Source: Amanita rubescens
Taxonomy: Eukaryota; Basidiomycota; Agaricomycetes; Agaricales; Amanitaceae
Assembly (NCBI GenBank): GCA_015039365.1
Contig: WION01000104.1
Coordinates: 1-64,000, forward strand
Direction: 5' to 3'
Length of the DNA stretch: 64,000 nt
Both the position numbers and the translations under genes were made by a program. Every line of letters starts with the position of its first letter. Within the stretch, counting starts at the first letter, position 1. The notes below the pieces were generated by a model, which made no database searches, was not told where the DNA came from, and was given only the letters and a program-made list of their open reading frames with translations. This document shows positions 25,056 through 36,755 of this stretch, piece after piece.

Positions 25056-28000
25056 ATGAAAATGGTGTTCCCTAAATTGGGACATCATTGTCGTACAATA
25101 AATTCCTTCTTTGAACAATCTGTACTATATGATAGTATAAATTATAAAGAAAATTTAGACGAAAACTGCCTTGTAAGAGATAAGTTGTGTGACACAACCA
25201 TTTATAATGCAAATATGATTGAACGATCATATAATATTGGTAACATGTTTAAGAAACCTTTTACATGTTTAGCGGTCAATAAAAGAAAATTTAAGGATAA
25301 AGTACATCCGACATGTCCCTGTCCGGAATGTGTTGAGAAACGTACTGGAGATACACTATGGATGTGTGACTCTGGTGCATCCGATCACTTTACCTTTAGT
25401 AGGAAAGACTTCTCTGAATACAGAGAATTTCCTGCAAACGAAAACCACAGTGTTAAAACTGCTAATGGTTTAGACCGTCTTGAGGGACTTGGCACAGTTA
25501 TTCTTGAACACAAGTTATCTACAGGAGAAACAACACTTGTAAAGCTCTTCCCTGTCCTTTATATGCCACGGGCAACTGCACGCTTGATTTCAAACGGCAG
25601 ATTGATCCGACAAGGATTAACTTGTAAACAAGATGAAAAGATGGTAGTCTTTTCCTTTACAGACTCGGGTAGAACGTGTATCGAAGGACATTATCTTATG
25701 CCCGATGATACATTAGTTTACGCTCGAGGTAGGATTATTATAATGAATCCTACACTGGTTTCTGGTCCTGGCTTAGCCAACAGGAATTCTAAATTAATTC
25801 TTGGACGACCAACAAAGAAACCAAACGCAGAGTCTATAGAAAAACTATTAGACTATGAGACCTGGCATAAACGTTTTGGTCATCCATCTAACGAAGTCTT
25901 TTCGAAGATACCATTAAATGTCAATGGATGGAAAGAAGTTACACTTCCAGAAGGAAAATTACGTTGTGAAGGTTGTCTAAAAGGCAAAATGAAGGCAAAA
26001 CCTTATAAACTGTCTTCGAAGAGAGCTACTCGTCCCTTCGAGTTACTCCATATGGATCTTATGACTGTACCAGCCATATCTTACCACAAATACAAATATA
26101 TTGGTGTCATCGTTGACGATTTCACCTCGTATACGTGGATTGGTTTATTAAAAACCAAAGATCAAACTCTAGAATATTTTACCGGATGGTATAATGAGTT
26201 TGTAGATCCTAAACAACCTATTTCTCACCTCCGTTCTGATCGAGGGGGGGAATTTGTAAATAAAGTGTTTGAGGAATTCCTTAAATCTAAAGGAATTAAA
26301 CACCAACAGACAGCTCCTTACACCCCACAACAAAATGGTCGTGTTGAACACATGAATCAGACTTTGACTGACAAAGCTGAAGCTATGCGATTAGACGCAG
26401 GATGTCCGAAATCTTGGTGGGAGTTCTCATTCAGAACAGCTGTGCATGTGTACAACCGCACTCCCCTAAAACGGACTAAATGGAAGACCCCTCTGGAAAA
26501 TCTTCTTAACAAAAAACCAGACATATCATACTTTCGAGTATTTGGATGTGAAGCCTGGGTATTTATCCCTGATCAACAGAGACCAGATAAGCTGTCCGAG
26601 AAATCCATTTTATGCACTTTTGTAGGATATGAATCAGGAACCAAAGGCTATAGGTTCATGACGTCAACAAATACACTGGTCATATCCTCCCAGGCCACAT
26701 TCTTTGAAAACAGGTTTCCACGCAAAGGAAAGACTGCAGATATAATTACTGAAGATCTTGGTCCGATCTGGGAGGCAATTCCTCAAGAGGAACCTAACTG
26801 CCCTCCACAAAATTTGGATTTAGATAACTTACTCCCAGAGAACTGTAGACGTTCTCCGAGCCGTAGACGCTCACCAAGTTTGGATCGAAGGGGTGCATCT
26901 CCTGATCGACAGCAGTCAGACCCTTCTGATGATTCAAACGATGATGATGACGGTGATGAATTTGCCGATCGTCGAAGAGATTTTTTGGATGATAATATCC
27001 GAAGGCAAAGGGAAGAAAGAGAACAAGAAAGACGTGACAATTATTGTAAACAACGCGATGATTGGAAAAAGGGTCAAGGAATTGATAAACAGTCTCATTT
27101 ACGAGATCAATTCAAACGTCAAATGAGTGATATGTTTAAGAAACGTAAAACTCCTGAACCCTTTAGACGTACTCCCTCTCCTCAAATAAAAGAGGAAACT
27201 CCTGTTCCTTCTAGGCCTATAACACTGATACCATATGTATCTAGGCCACCTTCACCTCGTAGTCCTATGGATGAAGACAATCCCTTCTCTTTGAATCAAA
27301 GAGATCGTGATGAAATAGAAAACCCATTTATGACGGATTGAGAATTTGATCAATTTGAACAACGTCAAAGAGATCGTTTTAGAGAATTTGCTCAGAGACC
27401 TAGACCTCCTCCACCGATCATATCTGATCCTGGTCCACCCTCTGTACAAATAGGTCCTCGCCGTTCTGGTTGTTTTCCAGTTCCAAGGGTACAAAGAGAC
27501 AATGCGTATGGAGATAAAACTCCTGCACAGATAGAAGCGGAAATTCAGCAAAAGCGAGATGCTTTACGAGAGCAGTTAAAAGATAAAACTCTGAGTTCTT
27601 CGACTCAGGATCCACCGTCAGCAGACAGGAACCCTGATAGAATGAATGAATCTGCCTCTCTACTTAAAGAAATCTTCGCTTTAAAGTCTGAATTAAAATC
27701 TGCAGAACATGATCATTTAACTCGAATGATTAATGAATCTGGAAATGAATTCTTACATTTCCTTCTAAAAGCAGCTGTCCCCCTTGTTGACAATATTCCA
27801 TATGACTATAGAGATATATCTAAAATGCGCTCCAGTAATCCTCAATTGTATAAACAATGGAAGGTTGCAATGGATGACGAATTTAAATCTCTTCAATCTA
27901 GAGATATTTGGGAGTTAGTTGATCTTCCAAAAGGACAAAACCTAATCAGATGTCATTGGGTTTTTGACTTAAAAACCGATGGACGCAAAAAAGCACGCGT

Positions 28001-29561
28001 CGTAGCTAAAGGTTTTAGTCAACGTCCCGGATTAGATTACGACGAAACATTCTCGCCTGTAGCGAGATATGAAACAATCCGAATACTTCTGGCCACATCA
28101 GTGCTTGAAAACTGGGATATACAAGCCCTAGATGTAAAAACTGCCTTCTTATATGGCGATCTTGATGAAGATATTTACATGGCCCAGCCAGAAGGTTTCG
28201 TTGTAAAAGGACAAGAATCTAAAGTATATAGGCTGAGGAAAGCCATATATGGATTGAAACAGGCATCATATGCCTGGAATAAACAAGCTGATAAATCGTT
28301 GAAGTCTTTGAATTTCGAACAATGCTTGTCAGATTCTGGCGTTTACGTTCGTAAAGGCAAGAATACAATCACGATATGCATATTGTATGTCGATGATATA
28401 CTCTTTATGGGAAACGACGATTCCACCATTGAAACCATTAAAAAGAAATTTATGGAAATGTGGGAATGTCGTGATCTTGGAAAGATCAAAGAGTATCTAC
28501 GAATCCAAGTCAATTACAACCGCGATTTAGGATTCTTAGTAATAGATCAAGGTCCTTATGCCTTGAAGGTTGTTAAGCGATTTGGACTTGAAGATTGCAA
28601 GTCTGTATGCACACCATTACCTGCCGGGTATGCTCCTATAAAAAATGAAGGAGAATGCACACCACAGGAACGTTCTTATTATCAACAGATAATAGGATCC
28701 CTTCTATATCTCACCTTAGGAACTAGGCCTGATATAATTTATGCAGTAATTTTGATGTCCCAATTTTCATCAAACCCGTCCCAAGAACACATTCAGAAAG
28801 CCTTGTATATAGTCAAATACATTGCTCACACCTTAAACGTAAAAATCGTTTATAGCGCCAAAGGCAATAATAAATTTAGAGCCTATGCTGATGCAGACTG
28901 GGCCGCTGATCGTAATACACGACGATCTATAAACGGTTATGTCTTAATGTTAGCTGGTGGTGCGGTAGCTTGGACGAGTAGAAAACAAAAGACTGTAGCT
29001 CTGTCTTCGACTGAAGCAGAATACATATCTTTATCAGATGCTGCAAGACAAATTGCATGGGTTGAAAATTTATTTTACGAAATAGGTGCACCCATTAAAA
29101 GCATCTTACTTAGCGTAGATAACCAAGGCGCTATATTTTGGGCACAAAATCCTGCACAAGAACATCGTTCCAAACATATTGATATTCGCTATCATTTCGT
29201 TCGCGAGTTGATTGAGACTAAAAAGGTAGTCCTCGAATACATACCAACCAACGAGCAAAATGCGGATCTCATGACTAAGAATTTATCCTTTGAAAAGGTC
29301 AAATTCTTTAGAGAACGATTGGGACTTTCATTAGATGAATATCCGACTTCAACAAATTCTTTAATCAGAAGACCAGATAAAATGGATTCTGATGAAATCC
29401 GTGATTTGACGAAATTAATTCTTGATTGGCAAAATCTTGAATTAGATGGAATAGACCGTCTATCACATGAGAAGTTGATGGAACTTCTAGAAAATCTTCT
29501 TGATGAATTTGAATCGGCTATAGATCCTTTCTATGATGAAAACATTATAGACTTTAAATAA
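25056..29561 (+). pseudogene. pol: copia Pol (PR-IN-RT-RNase H) with one internal stop
   Basis: One frame of about 1,500 codons, broken by TGA at 27339-27341. Domains in order: aspartic protease MCDSGASDHF; integrase zinc finger HKRFGH..CEGCLKGK and catalytic core MDLMTVP, LRSDRGGEF, QQNGRVEHMN; an Arg/Asp-rich linker that contains the stop; reverse transcriptase FSPVARYETIR, DVKTAFLYGDL, YGLKQASYAW, LYVDDILFMG; RNase H ADADWA, SSTEAEYISL and DNQGAIF. The N-terminal ~110 codons before the protease have no clear match. Everything else appears intact. Confidence 0.93.
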
Positions 29562-29583
29562 AGGATATCTAAGCGAAGGGGTG

Positions 29584-29991
29584 TGTTAAATATAGAATTA
29601 TATTTATAGAATGATTAACTATTGATTGTCCTCGATCAATGTTATTCATATCGCTCACATCATCCTTTATGTATGACATAGAGATGACATCATAATGACA
29701 TCATTATGATATCATAGTGACATCATGATAGACTCATGATCGCACCTTATGGTGTGCTTAGCACACCATATCTTCCCATCTATACTATACGCTTACACAT
29801 ATGTAGATACATATTTGTTCTCTCTTAGTATATAAACCTGTCCTGTATCGTAGAATAGGACAATCCATTCTCTTCCTCTTACTATCACTACTACGCCAAA
29901 GGGTAGTGCTAAAGATCATATCGCAATAGGTAAGCTATTGCACCTGCTCATGCTGTGGACACGCTCTCGCGTAGACCTGTCTTCTTCAATA
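29584..29991 (+). repeat. 3' LTR of copia element
   Basis: It matches the 5' LTR almost base for base, with one added ~20-bp tract of CATCATTATGATATCATAG type. It follows the polypurine tract AAGCGAAGGGGTG. Confidence 0.9.
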
Positions 29992-30177
29992 TACACAGGC
30001 TGTGTTTTGCATCTGGACGCATTAGCGTGGGCAGTCACACTCATTGGGTGGCTAGACGGGATAGTGCAAGTGTTTGAGGCGAAGAGGGACCCAGACCAAT
30101 CAATATCGTTTGAAGATCCGTGGGCGTTGTGCTTTATAGCTGTTGTCAACGCGTTCTTTAGCCTATCTGGTTCTATC

Positions 30178-30573
30178 TGTTAAATATAGAATTATATTTA
30201 TAGAATGATTAACTACTGATTGACTACAATCAATGTTACTCATATCGCTCACGTCATCCTTTATGTATGACATAGAGATGACATCATAATGACTTCATTG
30301 CGATATCATGATAGACTCATGATCGCACCTTATGGTGTGCTTAGCACACCATATCTTCCCATCTATACTATACGCTTACACATATGTAGACACATATTTG
30401 TTCTCTCTTAGTATATAAACCTGTCCTGTATCGTAGAATAGGACAATCCATTCTCTTCCTCTAACTATCACTACTACGCCGAAGGGTAGCGCTAAGATCA
30501 TATTGCAATAGGTAAGCTATTGCACCTGCTCATGCTGTAGACACGCTCTTGCGTAGATCTGTCTTCTTCGTCA
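30178..30573 (+). mobile_element. copia solo LTR
   Basis: A third LTR of the same family, flanked by the TSD CTATC (30173-30177, 30574-30578). It ends CTTCTTCGTCA, the regular CA terminus. It arose by LTR-LTR recombination of a separate insertion in the hydrophobic ORF. Confidence 0.88.
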
Positions 30574-31367
30574 CTATCAAGTTTCATTGGGCCCATTTCA
30601 TCGGAGGAGACATAGAGGAACACACCTGGTTGTTATTCTGTGTCCTATCTGCCCTTGGATGGTTTCATTTCGTGGTCGCAGTTTTGAAGGGTTTTCTCAT
30701 TGATCCCGGGCCTCATCTGCTAATAACGCGATGCCTTTGGGCATTTAGAACGTTTACACTGGTGTTGATGAAGACGCACCTTGCAATCCTTGACGTGGCT
30801 GGTTGTACCTCGTGTGGTACACGTTTTGATGGTTGCGGTATTAGAGTGAAGGATGTGGGAGAAGAACGGCCTATCTTAATGCTGTTGATGATTCGACCTA
30901 TTGCTTCGATGAGTTATCGAGCTTATGGTGAAAGGACTTACCTGCAAGAGATGAGTAATTTGGTTTACTCCATTGTCGAAGAAGAATTCTTGAAGCACGT
31001 TGCATGGGAACTTTCGCTTCCTGGCTTTATTTTCTTGACGAAGACAATTTGCAACATTTTTGAAGTTTTCCCGGACACACTCGTGATTGAGGGGGAGTGG
31101 ATGACTTCCCGTAAGGATCTGAGGCATCTGGGGTCCTCAGATTCCATCAAACTTTGGCCAAGCCGAAATGCCAAGTGAAATATGAAATTTGTAGCCATCC
31201 TGTGCGTCTTCAGAATTCACAACCTGAGGAGGCCTCTGGACCCCTTCCCAGACGCCTCAGACACCTGATGATGACGGTAAAACATATCTGCAGCCATTTT
31301 AGGCTATTTTCGTGCGTGCATCCATCTGCCGGTGCCCTTCAAGTTTTTTACTTGCCTCCTCCCACTT

Positions 31368-31373
<6 letters not shown>

Positions 31374-31396
<23 letters not shown>
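31374..31396 (+). repeat. poly(T) tract
   Basis: An uninterrupted T run of more than 20 bases lies just upstream of the Myb-like gene. Confidence 0.9.
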
Positions 31397-31401
<5 letters not shown>

Positions 31402-31428
31402 CGAGCGAGTCAGCGCTCCGTCTACAGC

Positions 31429-33349
31429 ATGGATTATCAACATGGGAGTGCCGGCCATTCCCACTTCTTTTCACCACCTGACTACGACCAACCTTCGGCT
31501 ACTCCCCTCAAAACCCATGATGGTGCCGGAACGACATTCACTCCAAGTCAGACCTTTCAAGGCCAGCCCTACAGTTCGCCCGGGCCACACATGTTAATGG
31601 ACAATGTAAGCTATTATTTATTACTATTAAGTGTACTGTGCTAATCAATGGTCAAGCCACAGATGCCGGTGACCCCACGACCCAGACCTATCTTCAATCA
31701 ACCGGGGCGCAGTAATGAGGACAATATCTTGAGCGTGACTAGATACCCTCATCCCAGCATTAATTATGGCATGGCTCCAACTCCACCTCCTTTCCACAAC
31801 CCACCTTCTACTCTTGGACAACCTGGCACAGATCATCCATCTATACATGCTCGTCATCCCCATATACGTTCTCAGCTAGCTACTGCAGACTCAATTACTA
31901 GTACCGTAAATCAGTCCAACACAATGCAATCAGATGATGAGCCCTTTGGGATGTCATTCAGGGATGTTGAGTCAAAACCAAAAAAGTCGAAGCAGGCCAC
32001 GGTTACAAAGGCAGATGGCAAGAACAGAAAGACCGAAGCGAAGGCTGCTTTGTCTAGTACCAAAGCCAAGTCAAATCAAAAGGCTCAATCCCATGGTGGT
32101 CGCGCACACGGTTCACGCAACTTCCAGACGGCTGAGACAACCATGTTGCTCTCTCTTATTCAAGAGCATTTACCAATAGGTGGTAGAAGCTGGGAAGTAA
32201 TTGCTGCCATCTATAACAAGTGGGCGGCGAAAGAACAATTCAAAGAACGTGACAAGAAATCATTGAAGCAGAAGTTTGATGCAGTACGGTATTCAATGGT
32301 CTCTGATAGTAGTTGGTGCTTACGTACATACTATTTAGCTTATTACAGCTGCCAACAAGAAGCCTACTGGAGATGGTGAACGAGATGAATTGTTGGTAAA
32401 GGCATTGGAACTGGAGGAGGCGATTGGCAACCGAGCTGTGACCGTGACACTTGATGATGCTGAACTTGACTCAAGCAGTGGCGAGTCTGAGGCCTTGAAT
32501 GCAGGCCAGGATGCTGTAGTAATCTCAGATTCAGAAGAAGGCGGGCCCAAGGACGTCCAAGCCAAGGTTCGCGCTGGCAAGAAAGGCCCCACAGCCAAAG
32601 TTGTCACAACAAAGAACTACCGTATTTCTGATCCTCTCAGTACGGATAACACAAAGAAGCCACCCCGTGGAATGGCGTTAGCCACTGGTGCTCTTGAGAA
32701 GATCACCGGTTTTTTTGATCCAGAGAATGTACGAGAGCGAGAGGAGAGTCGCATGTCTCAAACAATTGGGCTTGCACAGCTTTCTGCGGCCCAAACTGAA
32801 ATTGCAACACTCCGAGCCCGAATTGATACATTAACTGATCGACTCACTGAAGAAAGCCGCCGCGCTGAGGCAGCAAATCGCCGAGCAGACAAAGCAGAAA
32901 ATAAATTGGAAATGTTGCAGCTCCAGTATCGTTCTCACCGACATCATTGACGCCGCTCGTACTCACGACGCCGCTCATATTCAAGATCTCGCTCGTATTC
33001 AAGGTCTCACTCACACTCAAGGTCTGATGTTGAACCTACTGGTACCAGGGCTGGGCCATCAAAGAGGCACGAGAAAAGGCGTTCCCATCACCGTCGCCGC
33101 CGATCTCATTCCTCCCCTGTGTCATCTCCTTCACAGAGACCCTCACAGCGTCAACGTGTAACTGGTCCTGATGACCAGATCAATCAGGGACCTTCGTTGA
33201 TACCCGCATCAGAGACAGACGGACTGAATACTTTGGCTCGTCTCGCATCTGAACAAGCAGAGCAACCACAATCATATATGTTTACAGTCTCACCACGTAA
33301 ACGACATGATGGCAAGCTGGCATTTGAATTTGTGCATACTAAAGAATAG
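31429..33349 (+). pseudogene. Harbinger SANT/Myb-like accessory protein
   Basis: Translation begins MDYQHGSAGH at 31429. Introns at about 31606-31660 and near 32,285-32,338 (55 nt) join LMDN to MPVTPRPRP and KFDA to LITAANKKPTGDGERDELL. The conserved core (TMLLSLIQEHLPIGGRSWEVIAAIYNKWAA..RDKKSLKQKF) is a trihelix/SANT-like DNA-binding domain seen in many basidiomycete Harbinger elements (recalled as DUF6818). A coiled coil (IATLRARIDTLTDRL) and an Arg/Ser tail follow. A TGA at 32948-32950 cuts the RS tail; the frame stays open to 33349. Such proteins help transposase reach the nucleus and bind TIRs. Confidence 0.75.
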
Positions 33350-33372
33350 AAACTGAATCTACAGTACTGTAG

Positions 33373-34709
33373 TTAATCTGGTGTATTGACTATAGTTAAA
33401 TGAAAACGAGAGACTCGATCACGACAACGGACATCGCCAATGAGCAAGTTCCCAATGTTGTCCCACAATTCTTCATCCTCGCTAGCTTTCCAAATAGGCA
33501 TGTATATGCTACGTATCTGACTAATACCAACCAATTTTGCACATAAATTGGCAAGACGAACAACAGTCTCCAAAAGCCGTTGACGATGTGTGGCATCGGA
33601 TATATTGAGAGGCACTCGCAGTCAGCCAAATGATCCTTGAATGGTCCGCATGCCCCACTCAGCAGTTTGACAATACGATAGGAGCTGGCGATGGAATTGT
33701 AGCAACTCGCGCTGCTCAACTGAATCTAGAGACACATTCTCGCCCCCTTTGAGAGGCGTCCGAATCTTGTCCTTCACTGCATCCGTGCCACGTGGAAACG
33801 CGGAATCGGCTACAAGGTAGTAGCCATGGGGCACCTTGCATCGGAGCATATTGTAGATCGGGCGTGCGACGTGGGAGTCGTGCCAACTCCCAGGAGCATT
33901 CAGACAGGCGGCCATCACAGTTCCTGCATGCTTTTTGGTTAACCTGCACGTTTCGGGTGATAATTAGTAAATTACTCACCTTCGGGAGAGAAAACAAGTA
34001 TATTGCTGATACAGTGGTCGCTTTTCCATCCATTGTATGTTGCGTTCTCGACTTCGGGGTCATTTGACTCTTGGCATTTGAGTGAAAGCCCGTCAATGGA
34101 ACCAAATGCCCCCTTAAGCAAAGGATGACGTGTGGCAATGAGACTCGAGTAGAACTCAATGTCCCGGAGAGTCTGAGGAAAGGTAACATTGGCGGCGGGG
34201 ATATGTTTCAATGTATTGTACAGGATGTCCTGGGCAAAGTCGAGATATCGAGAAAGCGTGCTCGGAGTGAGGGCAAATATTTGTTGTAGACTGACTTCAA
34301 GCATAGCAGAGCCTAGATAGTGTAATACAAGTCCAAGGGCACCGGCCGCATCAAGCGAGCAATTGACAATCCTAGGCTGACCGTGCGCGAAAACATCCTG
34401 CCTGGGAATGGGCGTCGAATCCCATTGCTCAGCAAAATGACCTGGCCCCTCCAAGAGAACACGAAATGTCTTGACATCGAATCCCATAGTTGTGATGAAC
34501 GCGCGATCATTCTGACTGCCCCACAGAACCTGCCATGGTGTTAGACCACGAGGATCAGGCAGTAGCTGAGACCGGCAGAGGTATAAACAGTGGAGACTAC
34601 AGCGCTCGTTTTGGGCAGAGCGCGAGAGAATAACTCCTATGAGGAGGATGGCGAGGGTGGCCTGGCATGCAAGGGCATCTGAATCATCGTCATCGAGTGA
34701 GATCAACAT
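33373..34709 (-). pseudogene. Harbinger DDE transposase with one internal stop
   Basis: Likely start at 34709 (MLISLDDDDSD). RGLTPWQVLWGSQNDRAFITTMGFD and a helix-turn-helix stretch (LTPSTLSRYLDFA) precede the DDE_Tnp_4 nuclease. Catalytic candidates: first Asp in FGSIDGLSL, second in LVADSAFP, Glu in EWGMRTIQGSFG. A GT-AG intron near 33,925-33,980 joins FSPEG to TVMAACLNAPGSWHDS. TGA at 33622-33624 interrupts just after the Glu motif; the frame then continues LRVPLN to the end at 33373. Confidence 0.85.
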
Positions 34710-34930
34710 GAAAAATGGGTTAGATTTGCTCACCGCTACACCTGCCCAGCAGCCGCTAATGACAGATCGGGCCAATCGGGGAGTCTGGTGCTGCAGGGGC
34801 CACTGGGGCGTCTGGGGATCCGATGGCTTACGGGAGCACCATCGTCCCGCGTAAGTGTTCCTGAGTCGGAGATTGAATAAATCTGAGGACCCCAGGCGCC
34901 TCAGATCCTTACGGGAAGTCATCCACTGAG

Positions 34931-35228
34931 TGTTGGATTATGCCGGTTATCGCTGGCAATCACGGAGTGAGTGGTTTGCCATACTATGAGCATTTGGCGC
35001 TTGGGCGCATGCATGGGAAAGTCAGGTTGATCCGACTTTCCTATTTTGGTATGCTTCCTCGTGGAACATTAACTATATAGTTAATTTCCCATTGACATCG
35101 TGGCTTACTTGTATAGACACATACCTCAGTCGTTTGTGTACACAACTGAGCTTGTTACTACTTCTACAGGTTAGCTAGTACAAATATAGTCGTTTGCGTA
35201 CACGACCAAGCTTGTTACTACTTCTACA
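34931..35228 (+). repeat. 3' LTR of the gag-only copia-like element
   Basis: It matches the 5' LTR at 19,315 but has two 60-bp units and several point differences, so this insertion is older than the nested copia element. Confidence 0.85.
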
Positions 35229-35233
35229 TAAGG

Positions 35234-35784
35234 GGGACAACAAGTAAGGTAGGCATAAAGAAAATAAACATGTCTGACTTGTCATGTAAGCATAATGCGG
35301 GAGTCCGTACCATGTTGTAACACTAGCTCTCCCCTACATTGTTGACCGCAACAACAAATCGTTCAAGTATTCATGTTGTGCTTGGCGTCGTGGTCGTGGT
35401 CGTAACCGTAACCGTCTAAGTCTCCTCGGGCATCGTAGTCAGCGTAGTCGCATTGTCGTCTGTTGACACAACAGTTGCACTGATTGGAGCTATGTTTCTC
35501 CCATCCAGTCAGGAAGTGTCATCGTTCTTCTTCCTTCTTCTCTGCACGTGTAAGGCAGCAGTGGTGGGGATTTGTGGTAGCTCGAGAATGTCCTTGTGTC
35601 TGAATGGAAGGACCAGGCGCTGGATCATGTCGGCGCATGGTAGTGTGTGGAGGTAGAGTAGACACAGGAGGAATTGTAACAGCAAGATGATGATCCTCAG
35701 AGGCATGTTTGCCTCGGCAGTGGATGCAGCGGTTGAGGATGCTGATGGGTGGCATTGGTCATACTGCGGGTCATAAGTCATTGA
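35234..35784. other. unassigned sequence with a possible gag-like relic
   Basis: On the minus strand, near 35,700, a short frame reads RCIHCRGKHASEDH, which resembles a degenerate zinc knuckle. Frames shift and no longer match is seen. No terminal repeats were found. Confidence 0.3.
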
Positions 35785-35790
35785 GGACTC

Positions 35791-36488
35791 ATCAGCAAAA
35801 ATCCAGGATTTGCTTATGTGCTTAGGCACTTGAAATGCCTTTTTTGCCTTAGCGACCAACATGCATAAGACACCAGGCTATATTATAAGTCCATTAAGAC
35901 CATTGATAATGTTCACCTCCACCTCAAGGTGCTAAGTGCATAAGTCCTCAGTACATTTGGCACATCAAAAAGTGAAAATTGCGAATATCTCTTGAACTAA
36001 GCCATATTTGGCAATTCTAAAATTAGATTTGACATTTTTGGCATTGTGGGCACCTTTTTGCCGATTTTAAGTCACATGATCTGCTTACATAATAAAAAAA
36101 CACGTGTCATGGTCCGTGCGCCAGCCCCCAGGTATATAAGGAGGGCCTTTATTTCATATCCCCCCATCTCCGCTTTTTCATATAAGTACTACTAATACTA
36201 GTAATAAGTAGAATAAGTAGAATAAGTAGAAAGTTAGAGATAAGCAAAAATAAGTATGACATAAATGGAATTATTTTTTTGCCATTTCTTTTGTTTTCTA
36301 AGGAGTGAACAAGGCAACTCAAAAGTCCAAAAGTCCACTATGGGTGAAGCTGATGCAAGCAGTAGCCTGGTCCAGTTTGATTTTCAAAACATTGAAAATA
36401 AGTCATCGGATTGAAAGTTACTTATTGTACTTATTTAAGACCAAAAAAGTGCAAAAGTACTGATAAGTAAAATCAGATTTTTCCTGAT
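35791..36488. mobile_element. TIR element R1, copy B
   Basis: A 698-bp non-autonomous element. Ends ATCAGCAAAAATCC and its partial complement ATTTTTCCTGAT are flanked by a 6-bp direct repeat GGACTC (35785-35790, 36489-36494). It shares with copy A the block GGTCCGTGCG.., GGTATATAAGGAGGGCC and the AAGTAGAATAAGTAG-type repeats. Confidence 0.7.
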
Positions 36489-36755
36489 GGACTCTTGACC
36501 GACTTTTGACCGGTCATAGTCGAGACCGGTCAAAAACCGTGAATGGTCGGTTTAAACCGACTCAAACCAACTGCAGTTGACAAGACACATGATATATTAT
36601 AATGCAAATAATAAGCTACATAGCTACTAAGGAGAGGAAGGTATCGGTGGAGTCAGTAAACGAGCGTGATTAGTTATATACCTAGATACTAGTGATGGAT
36701 CAACAATGTACAAGAATTGAATGGGTATCTAAGTACGACATGGCTGGCATGGCAG

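Larger units (their letters stand above)
21885..29991 (+). mobile_element. complete Ty1/copia retrotransposon
   Basis: LTRs of 386 bp (21885-22270) and 408 bp (29584-29991) are flanked by the TSD TACAC (21880-21884, 29992-29996). The order is LTR, primer site, leader, small ORF, gag, pol (PR-IN-RT-RNase H), polypurine tract AAGCGAAGGGGTG, LTR. The only visible lesion is one TGA within pol. The LTRs are nearly identical apart from a short CATAATGACAT-type duplication in the 3' copy, which points to recent insertion. Confidence 0.93.
21700..31095 (+). pseudogene. hydrophobic C-terminal extension of the gag-only element (three segments)
   Basis: The open frame after the TAG runs 21700-21884, resumes after the nested copia at 29997-30177, and again after the solo LTR at 30579-31095. 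Both insertions fall between codons that rejoin exactly when one TSD copy is removed, leaving about 295 codons without a stop. Several stretches look membrane-spanning, for example WAVTLIGWLDGIVQVF, WALCFIAVVNAFFSL and WLLFCVLSALGWFHFVVAVL. A Cys pair (CTSC) follows. I recognise no family. It occupies the place where copia elements have pol. The frame reads on through the GAGGGGGAG polypurine tract. Confidence 0.6.
31096..34927. mobile_element. PIF/Harbinger DNA transposon with two convergent genes
   Basis: Inverted repeats of about 48 bp (AGTGGATGACTTCCCGTAAG inward, then CTGAGG..CTGGGGTCCTCAGATT) bound the element at 31096-31143 and 34880-34927. Inside are a plus-strand SANT/Myb-like gene and a minus-strand DDE transposase, a pair typical of Harbinger elements. 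It landed beside the polypurine tract of the gag-only element. A 3-bp TSD is expected but not clear (GAG is possible). Confidence 0.85.
19315..35228 (+). mobile_element. copia-like gag-only LTR element with three later insertions
   Basis: LTRs of 358 bp (19315-19672) and 298 bp (34931-35228) are flanked by a perfect TSD TAAGG (19310-19314, 35229-35233). The primer site follows the 5' LTR directly. Removing a copia element (21885-29996), a solo LTR (30178-30578) and a Harbinger transposon (about 31096-34927) leaves an element near 3.5 kb. It has a gag-type ORF and a hydrophobic extension but no protease, integrase or reverse transcriptase. It therefore looks non-autonomous. Confidence 0.85.
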
